A stretch of 11,304 nucleotides of DNA. Source: a bacterium. Its GTDB lineage: Bacteria; Verrucomicrobiota; Verrucomicrobiae; JAJYAR01. Position numbers and translations under genes: made by a program. This document shows, one piece after another, positions 1 through 7,591 of this stretch; position 1 is the first letter of the stretch, and each line of letters starts with the position of its first letter. Below the pieces are notes generated by a model, which was given only the letters and a program-made list of their open reading frames with translations, was not told the DNA's origin and ran no database searches. The stretch covers positions 1 to 11,304 of the forward strand of contig JAJYAR010000045.1 of NCBI GenBank assembly GCA_021779435.1. The letters are read 5' to 3'.

Positions 1-2
1 AG

Positions 3-605
3 CCAACCGTCGAGACTCACGTTGGCGCCATTCTCGAGGAGCCTGGCAACGGCTACGATCTTCTCATCATCGGACTCGACGAACGCCGCGGGGATTCCCG
101 GGCCTTTCAGGTGGCGGTGGGAAAGATCGTCCACGAATTCAAAGGTCACGTGGCGATCCTGGTCCACGGCCCGCGCGAGCAGCAGCGGGAAGCCTGCTGC
201 GAGAAGATCCTCGTTCCAACCACCGGCGCCGACTACTCGCGGTTCGGCGCTGAGATCGCCATTGCCATCGCGAAGGGCTGCGGAGGAGCGATCACGGCGC
301 TTCATGTCGCGACGCCGCCGACGGAAAGCGAGCTGCTGCGCCGGTCACAGCATTTGCAGCCGCCGGCCCGATCGCTTCTCGATGACATCGTGGCGTTGGG
401 TGAACGCGAAAACGTGCGCGTGATATCGCGGGCCGTGGTGGGCGTGGCAAAGGAAAGCGAGATACTCCGCCAGGCCCGCCGGGGCGGACATCAGTTGATC
501 GTGCTCGGCACCAAGGCGTGGTCGGGCGAGCAACTTCATTTCGGCCACAGCGCCGAAGCGATCATCGAGAACGCTCCCGGACCGATCCTCGTCGTGAAGA
601 CCTGA
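3..605 (+). CDS. C-terminal part of a tandem universal-stress-domain protein, probably a cation:proton antiporter tail (5' truncated)
   Basis: The reading frame is open from the window edge and ends at TGA (603-605), giving 200 residues with no start in view. Residues 1-54 look like the last half of one Usp domain (YDLLIIGLDERRG, then HVAILVHGP). Residues 68-199 form a complete second Usp domain, from KILVPTTGADYSRFGAEIAI through GGHQLIVLGT to a final PILVVKT. Usp domains are small alpha/beta ATP-binding or sensory folds. This tandem arrangement, with a short linker and an ILRQARRGGHQLIVLG-type motif, matches what I recall of the cytosolic tail of CPA2-type Na+/H+ exchangers. The membrane part would lie upstream of the window, so the antiporter identity is inference while the Usp assignment is firm. 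An internal ATG at 111 is not a likely start because homology continues upstream of it. The next gene converges from the other strand. Confidence 0.72.
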   Translation, partial: PTVETHVGAILEEPGNGYDLLIIGLDERRGDSRAFQVAVGKIVHEFKGHVAILVHGPREQQREACCEKILVPTTGADYSRFGAEIAIAIAKGCGGAITALHVATPPTESELLRRSQHLQPPARSLLDDIVALGERENVRVISRAVVGVAKESEILRQARRGGHQLIVLGTKAWSGEQLHFGHSAEAIIENAPGPILVVKT

Positions 606-614
606 ACGGTGCCG

Positions 615-630
615 GCCCGGGCATGCGGGC
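615..630. terminator. GC-rich hairpin in the convergent gap (weak terminator candidate)
   Basis: GCCCG (615-619) and CGGGC (626-630) can pair around a 6-base loop, in the 24-base gap between the convergent antiporter tail and cupin genes. There is no T-tract on either strand and the hairpin touches the cupin stop codon, so it is only a weak candidate for a shared terminator. Confidence 0.2.
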
Positions 631-1031
631 TAGCGGCGGTATTGTTCGTCGCTGACGTGCTCCATCCAGTCGACGACCCTGCCGTTGAGGTGCTCTTGAA
701 TGGCAATGTGCGACAGCGCGTTCGCGGGTGTCGCGCCGGGCCAGTGTTTGAGCCCCGGCGGAAACCAAACGACATCGCCGGGGCGAATCTCCTGCACCGG
801 GCCGCCTTCGCGCTGCACCCAGCCGGAGCCGGAGACGACGATCAGCGTCTGGCCGAGCGGATGCGTGTGCCACGCGGTTCGGGCCGCCGGCTCGAAGGTG
901 ACCAACGACGCCGCGGCGCGCGCCGGTTCTTTCGCGGTGAAGAGAGGATCGATCCGGACGATGCCGGTGAACCAGTCGGCCGGTCCCTTGACCGACGGCT
1001 GGGAGCCATTGCGTGAGATTTCGATGTCCAT
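630..1031 (-). CDS. Small metal-binding cupin, hydroxynitrile-lyase-like ((R)-mandelonitrile lyase type)
   Basis: This 133-residue single-domain cupin starts at ATG 1031 ([10 protein letters not shown]). The same frame stays open upstream, but that extension is arginine-rich and overlaps the SDR gene, so it is rejected. The sequence strongly resembles the small cupin of Granulicella tundricola described as a manganese hydroxynitrile lyase: KGPADWFTG near the N-terminus, [28 protein letters not shown], and [15 protein letters not shown] at the C-terminus. The metal ligands expected from that family are present as His55, His57, Gln61 and His96. Residue 98 is Pro where I recall His in the characterised enzyme (HWHG versus HWPG here). 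Such cupins are widely annotated as (R)-mandelonitrile lyase or generic cupin, and cyanohydrin cleavage may be a side activity rather than the physiological role. It lies 140 bases downstream of the SDR gene on the same strand, so co-transcription is plausible. Confidence 0.85.
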   Translation of the reverse strand: MDIEISRNGSQPSVKGPADWFTGIVRIDPLFTAKEPARAAASLVTFEPAARTAWHTHPLGQTLIVVSGSGWVQREGGPVQEIRPGDVVWFPPGLKHWPGATPANALSHIAIQEHLNGRVVDWMEHVSDEQYRR

Positions 1032-1171
1032 GGGTGGTGGGTTGATTGCAGATGAAGGAGGCTGCCGCCGCGCCCGCGGGTGGGCTGGCAGGTCGACCTG
1101 TGTTGCGCTCTTTGCCGCTGCGATGTTGTGGCGGCGGACGGATGGGAATGTGCGAAGCGGGGGACGTCCTC

Positions 1172-1861
1172 TCACCAAGGGATCTCCGCGCGATCGCGGA
1201 AGAATTTTCCGGTGAGCGTCGGGTCGGCTTCGGCGGCGAGCCACACCGCGGTGTCGGCTCCTTCGGGAATCGAGCGCGGAGCGCCCGAACCGCCCATGTC
1301 GGTCTTCACCCACCCGGGACACATCGAATTCACCGCGATGCCGAATTCCCGCAACGCCTCGGCCAACATGAGGGTGATCCCGTTCAGGGCCAGCTTCGAG
1401 AGGCCGTAGCTCGGGATGCCCGGCTCCAGTCCGTCGAGCTGGCCGAGGCCGCTCGACACATTGATAACCCGGGCAGCCGGCGCCATTTTCAGATAGGGAA
1501 GGAAGCGCTGCGTCATTTCGAGCGGGCCGAACGTGTTCGTTTGCAGGGTGCCCACCATCGCCTCGCGGGGAATCGTGAGAATCGAGACGCCCTGGTCGGG
1601 ATAGATTCCGGCGTTGTTGATCAGCACGTCCAGCGGGCCGATCGGTGCAAACTTCGCCGCTGCCTCGGCGATGCTCCGCGAGTCGCTCACGTCAATGGCC
1701 AGCAGCGAGATCCTTCCCGCGCGTTCGAGTTCACGCCGCGCTTTCTCTCCCTGTTCCGTCGAACGCGTGCCGAGGACGACATGGAACCCGCGCTGGGCGA
1801 GCTGGCGGGCTGTCTCGAAGCCGATGCCGCGGTTGGCGCCTGTGATGAGGACTGTCTTCAT
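1172..1861 (-). CDS. SDR family NAD(P)-dependent oxidoreductase (carbonyl-reductase-like)
   Basis: This 229-residue classical short-chain dehydrogenase/reductase has a Rossmann fold and is presumably cytosolic. It opens with the coenzyme motif TGANRGIG (residues 7-14), followed by VLGTR after the second strand, IDVSD (56-60), NNAG (82-85), Ser136/Ser137, the YxxxK catalytic pair Tyr152 and Lys156, and [10 protein letters not shown] (182-191). Arg33 after strand 2 suggests NADPH preference. The ending [12 protein letters not shown] is typical of a carbonyl-reductase-like SDR subgroup. ATG 1861 is chosen because [14 protein letters not shown] begins directly with the first strand. A longer frame from 1915 adds only an unlikely His/Pro-rich leader. 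The length matches the family. The cupin gene follows on the same strand, so a shared small-molecule pathway is possible, but the substrate cannot be read from sequence. Confidence 0.9.
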   Translation of the reverse strand: MKTVLITGANRGIGFETARQLAQRGFHVVLGTRSTEQGEKARRELERAGRISLLAIDVSDSRSIAEAAAKFAPIGPLDVLINNAGIYPDQGVSILTIPREAMVGTLQTNTFGPLEMTQRFLPYLKMAPAARVINVSSGLGQLDGLEPGIPSYGLSKLALNGITLMLAEALREFGIAVNSMCPGWVKTDMGGSGAPRSIPEGADTAVWLAAEADPTLTGKFFRDRAEIPW

Positions 1862-2063
1862 GTGTTTGCCAGGGCTGGTGTTTGGGACTGCCGGGTCATG
1901 GTGGTGGGAAGCCAATTGTTACATCGGTTGGGCAAGAGGTGCCATGGGGCGGGTTTTGGCGGGACGAGTAGGGTGCCGCTCGAACAGGGCCGGCCCGCGT
2001 AGGAACGCCGGCCTGCGAAGAGGAGCGTGTCACGGAACGCTTCCGCCGCAAAACGGGTTGCCT

Positions 2064-2079
2064 CGACGATCGATCGTCG
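2064..2079. promoter_or_regulatory. Perfect 16-bp palindrome, possible operator
   Basis: CGACGATCGATCGTCG is its own reverse complement. A second palindrome, TTCCGCGGAA (2084-2093), follows four bases later. Both lie in the divergent region between the SDR and hybrid kinase genes. Palindromes of this size can bind dimeric regulators, but no cognate regulator is adjacent, so the role is conjecture. Confidence 0.3.
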
Positions 2080-2165
2080 CCCCTTCCGCGGAAAGCTTAT
2101 GCCATTCTTCACCAGGAACTTGAGTCAGCTTCTGTTCAGCCGTCGGCGTTCCCTGGTCCAAAATT

Positions 2166-2185
2166 GCCGTTTCCCTCCTAACGGC
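2166..2185 (-). terminator. Small hairpin followed by AATTTT on the minus strand
   Basis: GCCGTT (2166-2171) and AACGGC (2180-2185) pair around an 8-base loop. Read on the minus strand the stem is followed by AATTTTGG, and the loop contains AGGAGGG. It resembles a short intrinsic terminator, but no minus-strand gene ends just upstream, so it may be fortuitous or part of a leader structure. Confidence 0.2.
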
Positions 2186-2295
2186 TTGTCAGTGTCGAAA
2201 AGCGTGCCTTTCGGGACCGCGGCCGTGCGCAGCAGTCCTAATAATTGCATCCTGCGACGATCAAGTTCCCGGGCCGCGGGGTCGTTGTAAGTGTC

Positions 2296-4875
2296 ATGCC
2301 CTCCCACAAAGTTCGGCTGGGGTTCGTTGATGGCGATTTTGGCCCGGGCGCCCACATTTGTCAGATCTTCAGTGCCGACGACGACCGTGATCGCGTGCTG
2401 CGACAGTACACCGTGGCCGGACGGCGGGATGGCGAGTGCTGTGCGTGCTTTTCGGACCATGTCGTGCGGGAGGTCCTGGTGCGCGAACTCGCAGCGGAAG
2501 GCGTGGTCGCCTCGGCGGACGAGCAGGATCTCTGGGTGAGCGACACGCGCACCGCCTACTTTGCGTCCGGCACGTTCGAACCGGCGCACATGCTCGGGCT
2601 GCTTTCGGCCTTCCATCATCGCAGCCGCGATCAAGGTTACCCTGGCGCAAGGGTCATCGGGGAAATGACGGCCGCGATTGAAGCCGTTCCCGGCGGCAAC
2701 CGGCTCCTCGAATACGAGGCGAAGGTCAGCGTGCAGCTCCGCAGTCAGCCCGTCACAACGGTATGTCAGTACGACGCCCGGCAGTTCGACGGCGCCTCGA
2801 TCTTCGACATCCTGCGAGCCCATCCGCTGATCGTCATTGGCGGCACCGTGGTGCAGAATCCGTTCTTCACGAGCCCCGAGGAGCTGCTTGGCGAGACACG
2901 AACGACTGACGCGGGGGATGCAGCGGGCACCGATGCCCGTGCGCTGTCGCAGCTGCTGATGATGCAGAGCGTCCTCTCCGCGCTGCCGACGGAAGCTGCG
3001 GTGCTGGCGTTTGCCTGCCGCGGGCTTCGTTACCTGCCCGGGGTGGCGGGCGCGCAACACGAGGCGGTGCCCGGCGACGGCCCCGGTTTCCGCGTGCCGA
3101 TCCGCAGCGGCTCAGGCGGGCGGGGGCAGTTCGCGCTGCAACTCAAGAACCCCGCGCGCTTTGCCGCCCTCATACCTTACGTGCGCAACTTCGCAGCGAT
3201 GGTCGCGCTGATTCTGGACGAACGGGCCCGCGTGCTTGCGGCGGCCCAAAGTCACGCCGAGCTGGATCGAATGGTTCAGGAGCGAACGGCGCAGTTGCGT
3301 GAGGAGATCGCCGAGCGCAAGGCGGTCGAAGTTCAGCTTCAGCTCACGTTGGACTCCATCCCTCACGCCATCTTCTGGAAGGGGCGGTCGGGACGGTACC
3401 TCGGCTGCAATCGCGCGTTCGCCCGCACGGTCGGCCTCGAACCGGGCGAGGTCGTCGGCAAGAGCGACTACGACCTTCCGTGGGACAAGGCTCATGTCGA
3501 AAGCTACCTGGCCCAGGACCGCGCGGTGATCGAGACGGGGGCACAGCGCGGTCCCTACCTCAGCGATATCCGGCTGCCGGACGGCACGGTCCGCCACGTC
3601 CGGGTCATCAAGACGCCCCTGACCGACCCCAAGGGCGAGGTGTACGCGGTCCTCGGCGTGTACGAGGACGTGACCGCCCAGCTCCAGGCGGATCACGAAC
3701 GCGAGCAGCTCCAGCGACAACTCGCCCATGCCCAAAAGATGGAATCCATCGGCCGCCTCGCCGGCGGCGTTGCGCATGATTTCAACAACATGCTCCAGGC
3801 GATCTTGAGCAACGCGAGCGTTGCGTTGATGGAAGGCTCCCTTACGCCCGCAGTTCAGGGACACCTCCAGGAGATCGCGAAAGCGGCGCAGCGTTCCGGC
3901 ACGCTCACCCAGCAGCTCCTGGCGTTCGCGCGGAAACAGACGATCGTTCCGCGACGCATCGACCTGAACGAGGCGGTGTCCGGAATGCTTCGCATGCTCC
4001 GCCGGTTGATCGGCGAGGATATCCAGCTCGAATGGCGGCCCTTTCCTGCGCTTCCTCCCGTGCTGCTCGACCCGGCGCAGGTCGATCAGGTGCTCGCAAA
4101 CCTGGTGGTCAACGCGCGCGATGCCATCCGTCACAATGGCCGGATCGTCATCGCGACCGACGTGGTGTTCCTGCGGGCTGAGGACATCCGGCATCCCTTC
4201 GACTGCGAGCAGGGCGAGTACGTCGTCCTCCGCGTCAGTGACAACGGCACCGGCATTTCCGCCGAGGCTCGGGAGCACCTCTTCGAGCCTTTCTTCACGA
4301 CCAAGCCAGAAGGACGCGGAACGGGACTTGGCCTCGCGACCGTTTACGGCATCGCCAATCAGAATCGCGGCGCGGTTCTCGTCCAGACGGAGATCGGCAG
4401 AGGAACCGAGTTCTCCGTCTGTTTCCCCGGTGCGGCCCCGGGCATTGCTCCCACCCCGGTGCGTGAGCCGGCGCGCGTCCTCGAACCGCAGAACGTGACG
4501 GTTCTGCTGGTCGAGGATGAAGAGGCCATTCTGATTCCGACCCAGCACGCGCTCAGGCGGCATGGATACTCCGTGCTCGCGGCATCGATGCCGGAGGAGG
4601 CAATCCGGCTGGCGGAAAACTATCCCGGCCCGATTCAGTTGATGATCACCGACGTGATCATGCCACAGATGCACGGCCCCGACCTGTATCGCCGCATCGC
4701 GCAGCTCAAGCCCGGCCTGCGCTGCGTGTTCATCTCCGGCTATACGGCCGACGTTCTGGAGAAGACGGATATCGCGGGAGAAAACGGCGTCGTCTTCCTG
4801 GAGAAGCCCTTCACTCCCGGCGAACTGATCGGCCGTGCGTTCCAGGCCCTGCATCCGGACAGCGAGCACACGTGA
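2296..4875 (+). CDS. Hybrid sensor histidine kinase: MEDS, GAF-like, PAS, HisKA, HATPase, REC
   Basis: This 859-residue protein has no obvious membrane segment and is presumably cytosolic. Residues ~16-190 form a MEDS domain ([21 protein letters not shown], later [10 protein letters not shown] and [13 protein letters not shown]). MEDS is a proposed sensory domain first noted in DcmR-type regulators. Residues ~217-311 look like a small GAF-type domain, followed by a coiled coil (~315-347) and a PAS domain (~349-460, [11 protein letters not shown], ending GVYEDVT). The transmitter has phospho-accepting His494 ([11 protein letters not shown]), N-box Asn606 ([10 protein letters not shown]), G1 DNGTG (649-653) and G2 GRGTGLGLA (673-681). 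The C-terminal receiver has acidic Asp741, phospho-acceptor Asp786 (ITDVIMP) and Lys837. The HDFNN-type H-box is usual for hybrid kinases ending in REC. ATG 2296 is preferred over an upstream in-frame TTG at 2245 because MEDS begins just after it; neither has a good ribosome site. It precedes the KaiC-like cluster by 163 bases. Confidence 0.9.
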   Translation: MPSHKVRLGFVDGDFGPGAHICQIFSADDDRDRVLRQYTVAGRRDGECCACFSDHVVREVLVRELAAEGVVASADEQDLWVSDTRTAYFASGTFEPAHMLGLLSAFHHRSRDQGYPGARVIGEMTAAIEAVPGGNRLLEYEAKVSVQLRSQPVTTVCQYDARQFDGASIFDILRAHPLIVIGGTVVQNPFFTSPEELLGETRTTDAGDAAGTDARALSQLLMMQSVLSALPTEAAVLAFACRGLRYLPGVAGAQHEAVPGDGPGFRVPIRSGSGGRGQFALQLKNPARFAALIPYVRNFAAMVALILDERARVLAAAQSHAELDRMVQERTAQLREEIAERKAVEVQLQLTLDSIPHAIFWKGRSGRYLGCNRAFARTVGLEPGEVVGKSDYDLPWDKAHVESYLAQDRAVIETGAQRGPYLSDIRLPDGTVRHVRVIKTPLTDPKGEVYAVLGVYEDVTAQLQADHEREQLQRQLAHAQKMESIGRLAGGVAHDFNNMLQAILSNASVALMEGSLTPAVQGHLQEIAKAAQRSGTLTQQLLAFARKQTIVPRRIDLNEAVSGMLRMLRRLIGEDIQLEWRPFPALPPVLLDPAQVDQVLANLVVNARDAIRHNGRIVIATDVVFLRAEDIRHPFDCEQGEYVVLRVSDNGTGISAEAREHLFEPFFTTKPEGRGTGLGLATVYGIANQNRGAVLVQTEIGRGTEFSVCFPGAAPGIAPTPVREPARVLEPQNVTVLLVEDEEAILIPTQHALRRHGYSVLAASMPEEAIRLAENYPGPIQLMITDVIMPQMHGPDLYRRIAQLKPGLRCVFISGYTADVLEKTDIAGENGVVFLEKPFTPGELIGRAFQALHPDSEHT

Positions 4876-4987
4876 CGGACGGCCGGCGTCGACAGGATGG
4901 CAGGTATCGCGTCCGATCCGATCGGCGCACGGTGGGGGCGCGTCATGGCGTTGAGATCTTCAGCGAAATCCGCCGGGAACTCGCGTG

Positions 4988-5017
4988 TTGCGTCCTCATT
5001 CATTCGCGGGATAGAAT
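4988..5017 (+). promoter_or_regulatory. Possible sigma70-like promoter for the response-regulator cluster
   Basis: TAGAAT (5012-5017) matches five of six bases of a -10 box. TTGCGT lies 18 bases upstream (4988-4993) and keeps the TTG of a -35 box. Transcription would begin about 15 bases before the response-regulator ATG at 5039. The site falls in the only sizeable gap (4876-5038) between the hybrid kinase and the four-gene cluster, which supports a separate promoter there. The -35 match is poor. Confidence 0.35.
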
Positions 5018-5038
5018 ACGGGAGATCAGCCCACATGC

Positions 5039-5608
5039 ATGAGGAAAACGACCCCGACCATCCTTGTAATCGACGACGACGCGAACGACCTGATGCTCTT
5101 CCAGTCTGCTTTCCAGGCGGTGGGTACGGCCTCGCGGGTGCTGACCGCGGGCAGCGGAGACGAGGCGATCGCCTACCTGAAAGGTGAAGGGAAATTTTCC
5201 GACCGCGGCGCATATCCTTACCCGGACTTCGTGATCACGGATCTGAAGATGCCGGACGGCGACGGCTTCTCGATCCTCGAGCACTTCAAACGGAACCCGG
5301 AATGGGCCGTCATCCCAACTGTCGTGCTTTCCGGCTCCCAGGATAACGACGATATCAAGAAGGCGTATCTGCTGGGTGCCAGTGCCTATCATGTGAAGCC
5401 CAGCTCCCCGGCCGCCTTGCGGTCATTGGTCAAGGCGCTGCACGACTACTGGCTCACGTGCGAATTGCCGGAAGTGGACCGAAGCGGAAAGCAGGTGGAA
5501 TCCACGGGAGCCCACAAACTGGGCCACCGATTCGAGTCGGGAGGAAAACTCGACGAAGCATCACCGATGGCGCCGCCCCCCTCGTCGACTCAGGCGACGG
5601 GTGAATAG
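5039..5608 (+). CDS. Single-domain response regulator, Rcp1-like
   Basis: This 189-residue protein consists of one receiver domain (residues ~6-140) plus a Gly/Ser/Pro-rich tail (~145-189). The acidic pocket is Asp12-Asp14 (ILVIDDDANDLML), the phospho-acceptor is Asp68 (DFVITDLKMPDGDG), the switch Ser is in VVLSGS (95-100), and Lys120 lies in AYHVKPSS. The insertion before the acceptor strand (YLKGEGKFSDRGAYPYPDFVIT) is the hallmark of Rcp1-type regulators, which partner phytochrome-like and similar histidine kinases. There is no DNA-binding or enzymatic output domain, so it probably acts as a phosphate shuttle or by protein contact. ATG 5039 is used: an overlapping ATG at 5035 is in a different frame that does not encode the receiver. 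A GGGAG lies about 14 bases upstream. The next gene begins six bases after the stop, and a sensor kinase of matching type ends the cluster. Confidence 0.9.
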   Translation: MRKTTPTILVIDDDANDLMLFQSAFQAVGTASRVLTAGSGDEAIAYLKGEGKFSDRGAYPYPDFVITDLKMPDGDGFSILEHFKRNPEWAVIPTVVLSGSQDNDDIKKAYLLGASAYHVKPSSPAALRSLVKALHDYWLTCELPEVDRSGKQVESTGAHKLGHRFESGGKLDEASPMAPPPSSTQATGE

Positions 5609-5614
5609 GCAAGC

Positions 5615-6025
5615 ATGCGAAATCTTGCGCGCAGCCTGATCGCCGCCGAACGGCGCAAAAGCGATTCCTCCGACACGAACGCGCGCGCTGCATTTCGGGT
5701 CTGCGGGAAGCTGCGTGAATCCCTTTCCGCGCTCACCGGGGCGGTGGGATATCGGACGTTGCTGATGCGCGCGTTCGCCCTTGCGACCGTGGAGGTCCCG
5801 TGGCTCGCCGAACTGAAGGTGGGCCCCGGTGGTTCAGTTCTGATCCCGGACCCGTTGCCCAGGGAGACCGAAGAGAGCGTGGCGGCCCAGGGCGGTGAGG
5901 CTCTTGTGGCGCACGTGCTGGAGTTGCTCGCCACCTTTATCGGCGAAGCGCTGACGCGGCGCCTCGTGCAGCAGATCTGGCCCAGGACCGCGTTCGATGG
6001 CCCCAACTCAGAAGGGAAGACATGA
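5615..6025 (+). CDS. Uncharacterised 136-aa conserved-looking protein
   Basis: I do not recognise a named domain. The 136-residue protein starts 6 bases after the response-regulator stop, and its TGA overlaps the ATG of the KaiC-like gene (ATGA, 6022-6025), implying translational coupling. The N-terminus is basic (MRNLARSLIAAERRK). Two amphipathic helical stretches follow: RVCGKLRESLSALTGAVGYRTL (~28-49), running into a hydrophobic AFALATVEVPWL, and a C-terminal LVAHVLELLATFIGEALTRRLVQQIWP (~97-123). A Gly/Pro-containing loop separates them. There is no signal peptide or clear transmembrane span and no Cys/His metal site. The VPWLAELKV and FIGEALTRRLVQ motifs resemble a hypothetical-protein family I recall from varied bacteria, but I cannot name it. 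The setting suggests a signalling accessory or adaptor. It shows no similarity to KaiB that I can see. Confidence 0.75.
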   Translation: MRNLARSLIAAERRKSDSSDTNARAAFRVCGKLRESLSALTGAVGYRTLLMRAFALATVEVPWLAELKVGPGGSVLIPDPLPRETEESVAAQGGEALVAHVLELLATFIGEALTRRLVQQIWPRTAFDGPNSEGKT

Positions 6026-7578
6026 AAGCAAAATCCAAATCCACTCCGCGTAAGCGCGACAGCGACTTTTCGGTCAGCCGCCCCAAAGTCGCCATCCGCC
6101 AGCTCCCGACCGGGGTGCGCGGTCTCGATGAAATACTCGGCGGAGGACTGCCGGAGTTTTCGTTCAACATCATCGCGGGTGCACCGGGCTGCGGCAAAAC
6201 CACGTTGGCTCACCAGTTCGTCTTCGCCAACGCGACGGACAAGCGGCCCGCGCTGTATTTCACCGTGCTCGGCGAGCCCGCGATCAAGATGCTGCGCTAC
6301 CAGCAGCAGTATACGTTTTTCGACGAGGCAAAGCTCACCCGTGCAATCCGGTTCATCAACTTGAGCGAGATTGTCGTGGAGAAGGACCTGGACGGCGTCC
6401 TGGAGAAGATCGCTCAGGAGGTGGCGGCGACAAACCCGAGCGTCGTGGTTGTGGACTCGTTCCGCACGGTGTTGCGGAAGAAGCCTGGCGCGCGCCCGGC
6501 CGAGATGGAGCTGCAGTCCTTTGTCGAACGCCTGGCCATGCTGCTGACGGCCGCTCAAGCGACCACTTTTCTCATCGGCGAATACACGGAGGGAGAGATG
6601 CGCGACAACCCGATCTTCACGGTGGCCGATGGGATCCTGTGGCTGGCGCAGGTCGCCGAGCGGAACTCGGTCGTGCGCAAACTGCAGGTCGTGAAGCTGC
6701 GGGGGCAGGCGTCGGTGCCGGGACTTCATACGATCCGCATTGGCAATTTCGGAATGCAGGCATTTTCGCGCACCTTGGGCCTGACCGGGCTGAAGCGCGG
6801 CACTTCCCGCCGCCGACTTTCCAGCGGCATCGCCGAACTCGACAAGCTGCTGGGCGGTGGAATTCCGGAGGGCGACAGCGTGCTGGTGGCGGGGCCGTCG
6901 GGGACCGGGAAATCCGTCCTGGCCACGCAGTTCGTTGCCGCCGGGCTCGCACGAGGCGAAGGCGCCATCATCGTCGTCTTCGAAGAGCGTCCGGCGGAGT
7001 ATGCCCGGCGCGCGCGGTCGTTGGGCATCGATTTGGACACGGCCGCTTCCTCCGGCCGTCTCGAAATCCTGTTTTTGCGTCCGCTCGACCTCTCGGTGGA
7101 TGAGACAATGCAGGAAATCCTCGACGCGGTGAAACGGACAAACGCGAAGCGACTCGCGATCGATTCACTCGTCGGTTTCGAGATGGCGCTCGCGCCCGGC
7201 TTCCGCGCGGATTTCCGCGAGTCGCTCTACCGGATGATCGGGGCGCTGACGGGAGCCGGCGTGACCATCGTAAGCACGGTGGAAATCGAGGATTCCTTCA
7301 CCGCCTTTCAATTCAGCCACTACGCGATCTCGTTTCTCACGGATGACATCATTCGATTGCGCTACGTCGAGATCGATGGGCAGCTCAGGAAGGTTCTCGT
7401 CGTGGTGAAGATGCGGGGCGGCAACCACAGCAAGGACATTCGCGAATACATCATCGACGAGCGGGGAATGGCCATCATCGAACCGCACCGCACCGACTAC
7501 AGCTGCCTTACCAGCGGACTGCCGGCCAGGGTTGGAGAGAGGAAGGACCGCGCCCCCGAACCGAGAGCGGTCGAGTAG
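6022..7578 (+). CDS. KaiC-like double-domain RecA-fold ATPase
   Basis: This 518-residue protein has two KaiC repeats, like the circadian clock ATPase. Domain I (~20-255) has TGVRGLDEILGGGLP, Walker A GAPGCGKT (53-60, Lys59) and Walker B VVVVDS (141-146). Domain II (~262-490) has SGIAELDKLLGGGIPEGD, Walker A GPSGTGKS (291-298, Lys297), the paired glutamates Glu321/Glu322 and Walker B LAIDS (378-382). The KaiC-type ending RLRYVEIDG, VVKMRGGNHSKDIREY is intact. In the phosphosite region domain II reads AISFLTDDII where KaiC has HISTITDTII, so Ser437 corresponds to Ser431 but Thr432 is Phe438. In domain I the first of the two catalytic glutamates appears to be Gly84. No kaiA or kaiB is present in the window. 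A good ribosome site (GAAGGGAAG, 6011-6019) precedes ATG 6022, which overlaps the upstream stop. Family membership is certain; a clock role is not implied. Confidence 0.93.
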   Translation: MKAKSKSTPRKRDSDFSVSRPKVAIRQLPTGVRGLDEILGGGLPEFSFNIIAGAPGCGKTTLAHQFVFANATDKRPALYFTVLGEPAIKMLRYQQQYTFFDEAKLTRAIRFINLSEIVVEKDLDGVLEKIAQEVAATNPSVVVVDSFRTVLRKKPGARPAEMELQSFVERLAMLLTAAQATTFLIGEYTEGEMRDNPIFTVADGILWLAQVAERNSVVRKLQVVKLRGQASVPGLHTIRIGNFGMQAFSRTLGLTGLKRGTSRRRLSSGIAELDKLLGGGIPEGDSVLVAGPSGTGKSVLATQFVAAGLARGEGAIIVVFEERPAEYARRARSLGIDLDTAASSGRLEILFLRPLDLSVDETMQEILDAVKRTNAKRLAIDSLVGFEMALAPGFRADFRESLYRMIGALTGAGVTIVSTVEIEDSFTAFQFSHYAISFLTDDIIRLRYVEIDGQLRKVLVVVKMRGGNHSKDIREYIIDERGMAIIEPHRTDYSCLTSGLPARVGERKDRAPEPRAVE

Positions 7579-7591
7579 AGAGGATCTCGCG

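Larger units (their letters stand above)
1862..2295. other. Divergent intergenic region, no convincing gene
   Basis: These 434 bases separate the leftward SDR gene from the rightward hybrid kinase, so they should hold both promoters. Open frames here (for example 1858-2112 on the minus strand) give Arg/Pro-rich translations with no recognisable domain. The visible structure is a 16-bp palindrome, a second 10-bp palindrome and a small hairpin, each listed separately. I could not identify a confident -35/-10 pair. Confidence 0.6.

Noticed and set aside
1032..1322. N-terminal extension of the cupin to 230 residues
   Set aside because: The extension overlaps the SDR coding sequence and is Arg-rich; homology to the small cupin begins exactly at ATG 1031.
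2245..2295. TTG start 17 codons upstream for the hybrid kinase
   Set aside because: There is no ribosome site and no MEDS homology in the extra residues; ATG 2296 is simpler.
2125..3060. Minus-strand frame of 311 codons spanning the intergenic region and the MEDS domain
   Set aside because: The MEDS coding on the plus strand explains the openness; the minus product has no recognisable features.
3112..4869. Long open frame (585 codons) on the minus strand
   Set aside because: It lies wholly antisense to the hybrid kinase, whose H, N, G1, G2 and receiver motifs are unmistakable; the minus translation has no domain and reflects GC-rich codon bias.
5590..6729. Minus-strand frame of 379 codons opposite the 136-aa and KaiC-like genes
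   Set aside because: It is antisense to the clear KaiC Walker motifs and to coupled genes with sensible start sites; no domain is recognisable in it.
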